The position numbers and the translations under genes were made by a program. From an uncultured Marinoscillum sp. (GTDB taxonomy: Bacteria > Bacteroidota > Bacteroidia > Cytophagales > MED-G16): DNA of 64,000 bases. Each line of letters opens with the position of its first letter. Within the stretch, counting starts at the first letter, position 1. The stretch lies in NCBI GenBank assembly GCA_902523065.1, contig CABYXZ010000001.1, positions 124,001-188,000 on the forward strand. The letters run 5' to 3'. The notes beneath the pieces were generated by a model. The model worked only from the letters and a program-made list of their open reading frames with translations. It ran no database searches and had not been told where the DNA came from. Shown in pieces: positions 57,240 through 64,000 of the stretch.

Positions 57240-58078
57240 TATTTAGATAATTTGTTTCTAACTAATATATCTACTAATGAAATAGAAGCATCTTCCATTG
57301 TATTAACTAGAGAATCTATCTTAGAAACCAAGTAGTTATAAAATAATTGAAGAATAACAGCAACTATTAATCCACCCACTGTTGTTAATAAGGCAATTTT
57401 AATACCTCCAGCAACTAGGGAAGGTGAAACATCACCGGCCTCAGCAATAGCATCAAAAGCACCAATCATACCAATAACTGTACCCATGAATCCAAGCATT
57501 GGAGCAAGTGAAATAAATAATGAAATCCAAACCATTCCCCTCTCTAACTTACCCATTTCAACAGATCCATAAGAGATTATTGACTTTTCAACCATCTCTA
57601 TACCTTCTGATGCTCTCATAAGTCCCTGTACAAAAATAGATGCAACTGGACCTCTTGTAGATTTACATATCTCCTTAGCTGTATTGACGCCATCTTTACC
57701 ATTAAGTGCGTCTTCAATATCTGACAATAATTTCTTTGTGTTAGTAGTTGCAAGATTTAAAGTAATTATTCTCTCTATAGCCACAGCAAGGCCAAGAATA
57801 AGACAAAGTAGAACAATACCCATAAATTGCCATCCTCCTTGTATAAATTGTTCTTTTATGGCATAATGGAAAGACTGCGACTCTTCAACAACTTCTTCAA
57901 TCTCTTCTTCTTCAATAATCTGTATTGTTGATTCCTCAGATGCAGAGTCAGTTGATTCATTTAAAGTAGTATCCTCTTCTGATTGACTAACATCTTCTAC
58001 ATTTTGGTCTTGAGCAAATGCAAGACTATTTAGTGATAACATACAGAAAGTCATCAACATGGTTATTAAGTTTCTCAT
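57239..58078 (-). CDS. MotA/TolQ/ExbB proton channel family protein
   Basis: A 279-residue channel subunit. It has a signal peptide (ending LAFAQ), then an acidic exported stretch of about 45 residues (SEEDTTLNE, EEEEIEEVVEES) before the three-segment ExbB core: the first membrane helix near 80-100, then SLFISLAPMLGFMGTVIGMIGAF and KIALLTTVGGLIVAVILQ. The acidic extension is typical of the flavobacterial form. It heads the exbB-TM-exbD-exbD operon. Confidence 0.93.
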   Translation of the reverse strand: MRNLITMLMTFCMLSLNSLAFAQDQNVEDVSQSEEDTTLNESTDSASEESTIQIIEEEEIEEVVEESQSFHYAIKEQFIQGGWQFMGIVLLCLILGLAVAIERIITLNLATTNTKKLLSDIEDALNGKDGVNTAKEICKSTRGPVASIFVQGLMRASEGIEMVEKSIISYGSVEMGKLERGMVWISLFISLAPMLGFMGTVIGMIGAFDAIAEAGDVSPSLVAGGIKIALLTTVGGLIVAVILQLFYNYLVSKIDSLVNTMEDASISLVDILVRNKLSK

Positions 58079-58112
58079 AATTAATGTTATTATTTTATAA
58101 AATAGAATTTTC

Positions 58113-58120
58113 CAAAAATA
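58113..58120 (-). promoter_or_regulatory. Predicted -7 element of the exbB operon
   Basis: TATTTTTG on the minus strand matches TAnnTTTG exactly, the same octamer as at nqrA, and ends 34 bases before the exbB ATG. No -33 TTTG at the usual distance. Confidence 0.45.
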
Positions 58121-58178
58121 GCGTTATTAGTATATAATAAAAAAAAATTAAAAGAAAATTTGGACTGTCAAAAAAATG

Positions 58179-58267
58179 CAGAGAGGAAGGGATTCGAACC
58201 CTCGATACGAATTGCTCCGTATACGCACTTTCCAGGCGCGCGCCTTCGACCACTCGGCCACCTCTCT
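58179..58267 (-). tRNA. tRNA-Ser (anticodon GGA)
   Basis: An 89-base class II tRNA on the minus strand: acceptor AGAGAGG with CCTCTCT, discriminator G, anticodon loop CTGGAAA between CGCGC and GTGCG, a long variable arm (TACGGAGCAATTCGTA) as expected for serine, and T loop TTCGAAT. CCA is not encoded. It starts three bases after the tatD stop, so it is probably processed from the tatD transcript. Confidence 0.96.
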
Positions 58268-58270
58268 TTG

Positions 58271-59044
58271 TTAGTGCAAATCAAATAAATTTATTGCATT
58301 TTCTGAAGTGACATTACACACATTCTCCATTGGAATAGATAAGACCTCTGATAATTTGCTCGCTACATATTTGACATTACTAGGTTCATTTTTTTTACCT
58401 CTTTTAGGTTCAGGTGATAAATATGGACTGTCTGTTTCTATTATTAAATTTTTCAAGCTTATCCGAGATATAATATCTCTTAGTTTAGAGTTTTTAAAAG
58501 TTATAACCCCTCCAATACCAATCTTGAATCCAAGATCAATAATTTTTAGTGCTTGTTCATACGTGCCATCAAAACAATGAAAGACACCCGTTAATTTATA
58601 ATTTTTAATAACATTAATCGTTTCTTCAATAGATTTTCGAGTGTGTAAAACAATTGGAAGTTTATTCTCTTGAGCAAATTCGCATTGAATATTAAGAGCA
58701 CTAATTTGAGCCTTTATATTATCATTTCTATGATAAAGATCTATTCCGATTTCTCCTATTGCAATTGTATTACTGGAAATATTTGATAAAATTTTTTTAA
58801 TAGTAGTTTTATAATCCTCTTCAATGTAACAAGGGTGTAAGCCAAGCATATGGTAGCAAGTATTAGCATACCTATTACTTATGATAAGCATTGGTTCAAC
58901 TGAATTAAGATCTACATTTGGCATGAGTATTTTATTTACGTTATTTTCTTTAGCCTTTTCAATAACTTTATCCAAATTTTCAATAAAATCATCCATGTAT
59001 AAGTGAGCATGAGTATCAATAAGTTGTAAATTTGAGTTTGTCAT
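58271..59044 (-). CDS. tatD: TatD family metal-dependent hydrolase (DNase)
   Basis: A 257-residue TIM-barrel amidohydrolase-like nuclease. Metal ligands are visible in IDTHAHLY (HxH), GEIGID (Glu), VLHTRKS (His), VFHCFDG (His) and ETDSPYL (Asp). Length and motifs match YcfH/TatD-type 3'-5' nucleases, which trim damaged DNA or RNA. It is divergent from ruvC across 51 bases. Confidence 0.92.
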   Translation of the reverse strand: MTNSNLQLIDTHAHLYMDDFIENLDKVIEKAKENNVNKILMPNVDLNSVEPMLIISNRYANTCYHMLGLHPCYIEEDYKTTIKKILSNISSNTIAIGEIGIDLYHRNDNIKAQISALNIQCEFAQENKLPIVLHTRKSIEETINVIKNYKLTGVFHCFDGTYEQALKIIDLGFKIGIGGVITFKNSKLRDIISRISLKNLIIETDSPYLSPEPKRGKKNEPSNVKYVASKLSEVLSIPMENVCNVTSENAINLFDLH

Positions 59045-59095
59045 ATAAATCTTTTACAATTAACTTGAATCAATATAAGAATTAATTAAAATTAA

Positions 59096-59644
59096 ATGGA
59101 AAGTAATAAAATAATTTTAGGTCTAGATCCTGGAACAAATATTATGGGCTATGGATTAATTCAATTATCTAAAAATAATATTGAACTTATTCAATATGGA
59201 GTATTAAATCTTAAAAAACATAACGACCATACCAAAAAACTTCAATTAATATTTGAAAGCGTTAACGAACTTATTGAAGAATATAAACCAAATGAGATAT
59301 CTATCGAATCTCCTTTTTTTGGAAAAAATGTGCAGTCTATGCTAAAACTAGGAAGAGCCCAGGGTGTAGCGATGGTAGCAGGAAAGATTAATGGAATTAA
59401 AATAGCAGAATATGCACCACGAAAAATCAAAAAATCAGTAACTGGAAATGGTAATGCATCAAAAGAACAACTTTCAAAAATGATAAAAAAAATACTTAAT
59501 CTTAAAGGAAATATTGATAAAAAACTTGATGCTACGGATGCATTAGGAGCCGCCTTATGCCACTACTATCAAAAATCTAATAATGAAAGTCCAAGGAAAT
59601 CATGGAAGAAGTTCATACAAGCAAACCCAGAAAAAATTATCTAA
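59096..59644 (+). CDS. ruvC: Holliday junction resolvase RuvC
   Basis: Endonuclease that cuts Holliday junctions with RuvAB. The 182-residue protein has all four catalytic acids: Asp11 (LGLDPGT), Glu71 (SIESPFF), Asp145 and Asp148 (KLDATDALG). The basic tail (SPRKSWKKF) is slightly extended. A monocistronic gene; its stop interlocks with that of the convergent HIT gene. Confidence 0.95.
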   Translation: MESNKIILGLDPGTNIMGYGLIQLSKNNIELIQYGVLNLKKHNDHTKKLQLIFESVNELIEEYKPNEISIESPFFGKNVQSMLKLGRAQGVAMVAGKINGIKIAEYAPRKIKKSVTGNGNASKEQLSKMIKKILNLKGNIDKKLDATDALGAALCHYYQKSNNESPRKSWKKFIQANPEKII

Positions 59645-60033
59645 AGATTTTCTCTAATTTTTTTCAATAAAGAAGTAAAAGTTGATTCATCTAATTTCAA
59701 TCTTTTGTTTATAAAGTCCATCTCCTTCTCATTTTTGAATGGAATAAGATGGACATGTGCATGAGGAACCTCTAAGCCTACAACCTTTAGGCCAACTCTA
59801 CTACAATTAGTAGACTTTTCAATAGCAGAAGCTATTTTTTTTGAAAAAATTAATACTTTATTTAAATACTCTTTATCAAGATCAAAAATATAATCAACTT
59901 CAATTTTTGGAACTACTAATGAATGGCCGATCGTAAGAGGGTTTATATCTAGAAATGAAATAAATTTCTCGTCTTCATAGATTATATGGGATGGTATTTC
60001 TTTATTTATTATCTTGGTAAAAATTGTAGACAT
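59641..60033 (-). CDS. HIT family hydrolase (HinT-like)
   Basis: A 130-residue histidine-triad protein, probably hydrolysing adenosine phosphoramidates or other AMP conjugates. The triad is HAHVHL (His91, His93, His95); FTKIINKEIPSHIIYEDEKFISFLDI and GHSLVVPK are family segments. It lies three bases after greA, an arrangement found in flavobacteria, and is probably cotranscribed with it. Confidence 0.92.
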   Translation of the reverse strand: MSTIFTKIINKEIPSHIIYEDEKFISFLDINPLTIGHSLVVPKIEVDYIFDLDKEYLNKVLIFSKKIASAIEKSTNCSRVGLKVVGLEVPHAHVHLIPFKNEKEMDFINKRLKLDESTFTSLLKKIRENL

Positions 60034-60036
60034 AAA

Positions 60037-60510
60037 TTATAGAGAAATATTAATAACCTTAAAAATTACCTCTCCTGATGGTATTTTAACAGTTACTTTC
60101 TCACCCTTTTTTTTACCTAACAAGCCCTTTCCAATTGGTGATTCAACTGATATTTTACCTTCCTGAAGATTTGCTTCTTCTTCAGAAACTATCACATACT
60201 CGAATGATTTATTAAGTTTAACATTTTCAATTTTAACTTTTGAAAGAATTGATACTTTATCAGTACTAATATCATTTTCATCTATAATTCTTGCACTAGA
60301 TAAAGATTCTTCAAGTTTTGATATTTTTAATTCATGTAATCCCTGAGCTTCCTTTGCAGCGTCATATTCAGCATTTTCAGATAGATCCCCTTTATCTCTT
60401 GCCTCAGCTATTTGTTTAGCTATCTCTGCCCTACCCTTTGTCTTCAAATAATTGAGTTCGTCCTGTAATTTCTTGAGACCCTCTTCAGTAAAATATGTTA
60501 CTTTATTCAT
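60037..60510 (-). CDS. greA: Transcription elongation factor GreA
   Basis: Stimulates transcript cleavage in backtracked RNA polymerase. The 157-residue protein starts MNKVTYFTEEGLKKLQDEL and has the coiled-coil tip with ARDKGDLSENAEYDAAKEAQ (the acidic Asp/Glu pair that reaches the catalytic centre) and the C-terminal FKBP-like domain (SPIGKGLLGKKKGEKV). An upstream in-frame start at 60552 would run through the leader hairpin and is rejected. The leader carries a promoter element and a terminator-like hairpin. Confidence 0.95.
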   Translation of the reverse strand: MNKVTYFTEEGLKKLQDELNYLKTKGRAEIAKQIAEARDKGDLSENAEYDAAKEAQGLHELKISKLEESLSSARIIDENDISTDKVSILSKVKIENVKLNKSFEYVIVSEEEANLQEGKISVESPIGKGLLGKKKGEKVTVKIPSGEVIFKVINISL

Positions 60511-60528
60511 TTTTCTATTCAATAAAAA

Positions 60529-60546
60529 AAACGGAAGTTTCCGTTT
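60529..60546 (-). terminator. Perfect hairpin with T-tract between mgtE and greA
   Basis: AAACGGAA and TTCCGTTT form a perfect inverted repeat (loop of two to four bases), followed on the minus strand by TTTTT, giving eight T in a row. It fits an intrinsic terminator for the rsmA-mgtE unit. It also lies within or at the start of the greA leader, between the predicted greA -7 element and the ATG. Confidence 0.7.
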
Positions 60547-60549
60547 GTA

Positions 60550-60557
60550 CAAATATA
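60550..60557 (-). promoter_or_regulatory. Predicted -7 element of the greA promoter
   Basis: TATATTTG on the minus strand matches TAnnTTTG exactly. Transcription would start at about 60543-60546, on the first arm of the hairpin. Confidence 0.4.
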
Positions 60558-60577
60558 TATAAAACTAAATAATCAGA

Positions 60578-61966
60578 TTAGATCCCACCCATTGCTATTG
60601 CAACTATAAAATAGATTGCAAGAGCCATTAAATCATTGGTAGTTGTTATAAAAGGGCCAGATGCTAATGCAGGATTAAACTTTAATTTATTAAGTACGAT
60701 TGGTGTGAGTGTACCAAGTAAAGAAGATACAAGAACAATTGAAAATAATGATACTGAAACTATTTTAGCAGTTTTTGAATAAATCTCAAAATCTAGGAAG
60801 TTAAGGTAATCAAAAAGCATCAATCCACTATACACTAGTATTGACAAGACAATTCCATTTAATATAGATACTAAAATAACTTTTGTCAACCTTTCTGCAA
60901 CTGATATTTCAAATGGACTTGGTGTTGATAATGTTTGAATTACTATAGAAGAAGATTGAATCCCAACATTTCCTGCAGTTGCCATAATTAGAGGTATAAA
61001 AAAAGATAGTGAAATAAAAACTTCATTCTCTTCAAAGTAATTTGATTCAAATGAACCTAGAAAAAAAGCACCAAAAAGTCCTCCTAAAATTCCAATTACC
61101 AACCAAGGCAATCTTGCATTTGATAACTTCCAAATTGAATCATCTTCTTCTACATCAGTTGTGATACCTGACATTATTTGTCTTTCTTCCTCAGCAGACT
61201 CTGTTATCACATCAACAACATCATCAATTGTTATTCTACCAATTAATTTTTTTCTTTTATTAACAACAGGCAAAACAGTTAAATCATACTTTTGCATTAT
61301 CTGAGCCACTTCCTCTTGATTCATATTTGCATCTACTGAGACCACAAAGTCATCATATATATCTTTCACTTTTGAATTATCTTTAGATATGATTATATCC
61401 TTTAATGATACTTTACCCATTAGTGTTCCTTTTGAGTCAGTCACATAAACACTGTATATCTGAGAAACATTTTTAGCTTGTTTTCTAATTAAATCTATGC
61501 ATTGCTTAATTTTCCAATCGATGTTACACTTGACAAGTTCTTTAGCCATTAAACCCCCAGCAACCTCATCATCATACTTGATTAAATCTCTTAAATTTTT
61601 TGATTTAATTTTATCATCAATATTTATTAAAACTTCCTCCCTTATCTCAGAGCTTAAATCTAATAAAATGTCTGCTCCATCGTCAGAATCAATAATTTTT
61701 AAAACATCTGCTATTTCGTAAGAAGAATATATTTTCAGAAAATTTTCTCTCGTATCATCGTCTAGTTCGGAAATAATCTTAGAAGAAGTTTCCAATCCAA
61801 TATTATCCAAAACATACTTTGATTCTAATGAATTAAATTCATATAAGAGTTCAGCCACATCAACATGACTTACCTCATGAAATGCACTTTTTATAAATTT
61901 TACGTTTTGATTTTCAATCTCAACCTTGAGTCGTTCCTTAAAATTATTTGATAGCTCAAACTTCAT
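60578..61966 (-). CDS. mgtE: Magnesium transporter MgtE
   Basis: Gated Mg2+ channel of 462 residues. The N-terminal MgtE_N helical domain (about 15-125), a CBS pair (about 130-255; YSVYVTDSKGTLMGKVSLKD, LTVLPVVNKRKKLIGRITIDDVVDV) and five membrane helices (about 280-462) occur in the usual order. The pore segment reads ATAGNVGIQSSS where most family members have ATGGNVGNQ. It overlaps rsmA by 11 bases. Confidence 0.94.
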   Translation of the reverse strand: MKFELSNNFKERLKVEIENQNVKFIKSAFHEVSHVDVAELLYEFNSLESKYVLDNIGLETSSKIISELDDDTRENFLKIYSSYEIADVLKIIDSDDGADILLDLSSEIREEVLINIDDKIKSKNLRDLIKYDDEVAGGLMAKELVKCNIDWKIKQCIDLIRKQAKNVSQIYSVYVTDSKGTLMGKVSLKDIIISKDNSKVKDIYDDFVVSVDANMNQEEVAQIMQKYDLTVLPVVNKRKKLIGRITIDDVVDVITESAEEERQIMSGITTDVEEDDSIWKLSNARLPWLVIGILGGLFGAFFLGSFESNYFEENEVFISLSFFIPLIMATAGNVGIQSSSIVIQTLSTPSPFEISVAERLTKVILVSILNGIVLSILVYSGLMLFDYLNFLDFEIYSKTAKIVSVSLFSIVLVSSLLGTLTPIVLNKLKFNPALASGPFITTTNDLMALAIYFIVAIAMGGI

Positions 61967-62729
61967 GGTTGACCTTTATTATTTCAGTAGACAAAGTTAA
62001 AAATTCATTCAAATTTAATTGTTCTGCTCGTTTCGAAAAGATATCATTTGAGGTGAATTCTTTGGGTAAATTTAGATTTTTTAATGAATTTCTCAATGTT
62101 TTTCTTCTATTATGAAAACAATTCTTCACAATTTTTTTGAACTTAATAAAAGGAATCTCAATTTCAATATCTTTTTTCCTTTTTCCATAAACAACACAGG
62201 AATTTACTTTTGGTGGTGGATCGAAATTGTCAGGGGTAATAACTTCGGATAAAGTTACGTCATAATAAATTTGAGTGAGTACAGACAAAATTCCATAGGA
62301 TTTTTTATTTTCAGATGAACAAATTCTTTCTGCTACTTCTTTCTGTAACATGACTACAAACTCATGAATCTGAGATTTATTTTCGAGAATTTTAAAAAGA
62401 ATTTGAGAGGAAATATTGTATGGTAAATTACCTATAATTGAATAATTTTCATTAAATATATTTCTGAAATTTAAATCAAGAACATCACCATTCATTATGT
62501 CTAAATTTGGATATTCTTTTCGTAAATAATCAACTAAATCTCTGTCAATCTCAGAAACTACTAAATTAATATTTTCATCATTATATAAAGTTTTTGTTAA
62601 AACACCCTTTCCTGGTCCAATTTCAAAAATATTTTTTCTTAAAATAAGTTTCTCTGATATTTTAAGTGCTAAATTTTCATTTATTAAAAAATGTTGACCA
62701 AATTTTTTTTTAGTTTTAATTTTTGTCAT
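61956..62729 (-). CDS. rsmA: 16S rRNA (A1518/A1519-N6) dimethyltransferase
   Basis: Dimethylates two adjacent adenines near the 3' end of 16S rRNA. The 257-residue protein starts with KKKFGQHFL; the SAM loop is IGPGKGVLTKTL, followed by VSEIDRDL and the NLPYNISSQIL catalytic motif (NxPY). The C-terminal helical domain ends with the AEQLNLNEFLTLS block. It is divergent from pdxA across about 40 bases. Confidence 0.96.
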   Translation of the reverse strand: MTKIKTKKKFGQHFLINENLALKISEKLILRKNIFEIGPGKGVLTKTLYNDENINLVVSEIDRDLVDYLRKEYPNLDIMNGDVLDLNFRNIFNENYSIIGNLPYNISSQILFKILENKSQIHEFVVMLQKEVAERICSSENKKSYGILSVLTQIYYDVTLSEVITPDNFDPPPKVNSCVVYGKRKKDIEIEIPFIKFKKIVKNCFHNRRKTLRNSLKNLNLPKEFTSNDIFSKRAEQLNLNEFLTLSTEIIKVNHEV

Positions 62730-62739
62730 TTATAGGATG

Positions 62740-62747
62740 TACATTTG
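62740..62747 (+). promoter_or_regulatory. Predicted -7 element of the pdxA promoter
   Basis: TACATTTG matches TAnnTTTG exactly and ends 21 bases before the pdxA ATG at 62769. The nearest TTTG upstream is only 14 bases away, too close for a -33 element. Confidence 0.4.
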
Positions 62748-62768
62748 CCACCAATTTAGTTGAAATTA

Positions 62769-63776
62769 ATGGAGAAAAATATAAACAATAAATTAAAAAT
62801 AGGTTTTAGTATTGGAGATTTCAATGGTATTGGTCCTGAGATACTTCTAAAAGCTTTTTATAATAAAAACTTATTTGAAGTCTGTGTTCCCATTGTTTTC
62901 AGTTCAAGATATATATTAGATTATTATAAAAATAAATTTTCAATTGATATTGATATAAATGACCAAAAAAATAATATGAAGGAAAATCAAATTAATTGTT
63001 TTTCTAATGAAAAATTTGATTCTAATATTTTACCTGGTCAGGTAAATGTGGATGCAGGAAGATATGCTGAATCATCATTAAGAGAATCTATAAAATATTT
63101 TAAAAAAGGTTTTATTGATAGTCTTATAACCCTTCCAATTAGTAAAATAAACATTCAATCTAACACTTTTCAATTTCCTGGACACACAGAATTTTTAGAA
63201 AGTGAATTTACTAATGAGAAGAGTATGATGGTTATGTACTCAAAAGATATGATAATTGGTTTTGTTACAGGACACGTTCCATTAACTGAAGTTCATAATT
63301 ATATCAATGAAATTAAAATCACTGAAAAATTTAATATTTTTCTAAATTCTCTAATTATAGATTTTAATATTGAAAATCCACAGATAGCAGTTCTTGGTTT
63401 AAATCCTCATTCTGGTGAAGATAGCCTTTTAGGAGAGGAAGAATCAGAAATTATCTTACCAACAATGGAAAAATTTAATAATAAAAATAAAAACTTTCAT
63501 GGTCCATTTTCATCAGATTCCTTTTTTGGTCTAAAAATGTATAAAAAATTTGATGGAGTAATCTCTTTTTATCATGATCAAGGACTAACTGGATTCAAAG
63601 CTATTTCGTTTGATCACGGAGTAAACTATACGGCAGGATTATCTATTATTAGATCTTCACCAGATCACGGTACTGCATTTAATATTGCTGAAAAAGGTAT
63701 AGCTAATGAAGAATCTCTTATAAATTCAATATTATTAAATATTGATGTTTTTAATAATAGAAAACTTCATAAATAA
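62769..63776 (+). CDS. pdxA: 4-hydroxythreonine-4-phosphate dehydrogenase
   Basis: Oxidises 4-phosphohydroxy-L-threonine in the DXP-dependent route to pyridoxal phosphate. The 335-residue protein has IGFSIGDFNGIGPEIL, the metal and substrate histidines in PGHTEFLE, ISFYHDQG and the RSSPDHGTAFNIA block. The ATG at 62769 is preferred to a TTG nine bases upstream. pdxA followed by a DUF177 gene is the usual flavobacterial order. Confidence 0.94.
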   Translation: MEKNINNKLKIGFSIGDFNGIGPEILLKAFYNKNLFEVCVPIVFSSRYILDYYKNKFSIDIDINDQKNNMKENQINCFSNEKFDSNILPGQVNVDAGRYAESSLRESIKYFKKGFIDSLITLPISKINIQSNTFQFPGHTEFLESEFTNEKSMMVMYSKDMIIGFVTGHVPLTEVHNYINEIKITEKFNIFLNSLIIDFNIENPQIAVLGLNPHSGEDSLLGEEESEIILPTMEKFNNKNKNFHGPFSSDSFFGLKMYKKFDGVISFYHDQGLTGFKAISFDHGVNYTAGLSIIRSSPDHGTAFNIAEKGIANEESLINSILLNIDVFNNRKLHK

Positions 63777-63810
63777 ATGACAAGATTTTAAATTAGTTTC
63801 AACTTTTGTT

Positions 63811-64000
63811 ATGGACAAAAAATTTCTAAGAAAATTCGGTATTAAAATACAAAGTCTATCAAATAATAAACATTTATTTGAATTCGATTTTAATCAAAAA
63901 CTACTAGATCAATTTAATAGTGAGATAGACATCTCTAAATCTAAAGGTGTTTGTAATGTTATTCTCTTAAAAAGTGAGATGATGCTTGATGTTACATTTA
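63811..64000 (+). CDS. DUF177 (YceD-like) protein, 5' part
   Basis: Open frame from the ATG at 63811 to the window edge (63 residues, incomplete). The pattern, IKIQSLSNNKHLFEFDFNQK followed by LLDQF and a strand VCNVILLKSEMMLDVTF, matches the N-terminal part of DUF177/YceD proteins, which are linked to 23S rRNA and ribosome assembly and usually precede rpmF. The position after pdxA supports this. The CxxC pairs expected later lie outside the window. Confidence 0.75.
   Translation, partial: MDKKFLRKFGIKIQSLSNNKHLFEFDFNQKLLDQFNSEIDISKSKGVCNVILLKSEMMLDVTF

Overview
The window is strongly AT-rich, very compact chromosomal DNA from a member of the Bacteroidota, most likely an uncultured-type, streamlined marine Flavobacteriia. 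Seen in the sequence: a DnaE polymerase with a proofreading exonuclease at its N-terminus, a type IX secretion (type B) sorting domain, Na+-translocating NADH:quinone reductase genes, an ExbB/ExbD operon of flavobacterial type, many small lipoproteins, and repeated matches to the Bacteroidota promoter -7 element TAnnTTTG. There is no insertion sequence, integrase, phage gene or CRISPR array. The genus is inference.

Layout. 1-3.9 kb: queA-like gene, tsaC/sua5, pgk and a small secreted protein. 3.9-6.1 kb (minus): an LptF/LptG permease and tgt. 6.1-11.9 kb: ECF sigma factor, rsmG, dnaE, trxA. 11.9-17.8 kb (minus): an AddAB-like helicase/nuclease pair. 17.9-20.4 kb (minus): secreted esterase, small lipoprotein, unknown proteins and a rhodanese. 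20.4-25.5 kb (minus): DUF502 protein and nqrEDCBA, without nqrF. 25.6-29.5 kb (minus): cmk, a MORN-repeat protein, a fabH and an SRAP-domain protein without most of its active site. 29.5-31.4 kb: pyruvate dehydrogenase E2 and hslV. 31.4-33.3 kb (minus): putative zinc metallopeptidase lipoprotein and a DUF1080 protein. 33.4-37.5 kb: rsmE, tRNA-Lys (minus), a BNR-repeat protein, a BatE-like protein. 37.5-42.2 kb: SDR, PLP trans-sulfuration enzyme, large T9SS surface protein. 42.2-45.6 kb: unknown protein, mscS, msrB, crcB and aldehyde dehydrogenase in a tight run. 45.6-50.3 kb: smpB, tsaD, RNase P RNA, an overlooked 44-residue lipoprotein, a DUF255 protein, a lipoprotein. 50.3-58.1 kb: fused E1 dehydrogenase, alanine dehydrogenase, HsdR-N protein, UMF1 transporter, exbD-exbD-TM-exbB. 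58.2-64 kb: tRNA-Ser, tatD, ruvC, HIT, greA, mgtE, rsmA, pdxA and the start of a DUF177 gene.

Most of the content is housekeeping: tRNA modification (QueA-like, Tgt, TsaC, TsaD), rRNA methylation (RsmG, RsmE, RsmA), replication and repair, sodium-based respiration and envelope energisation. No clear new multi-gene system was found. The points most worth a second look are: the SRAP protein that lacks three of its four catalytic residues; the greA leader, where a perfect hairpin with a T-tract sits at the predicted transcription start; back-to-back overlapping promoters for tsaD and RNase P RNA; the hidden 44-residue lipoprotein behind rnpB; and the fact that seven of nine convergent gene pairs interlock their stop codons in an exact four-base overlap.
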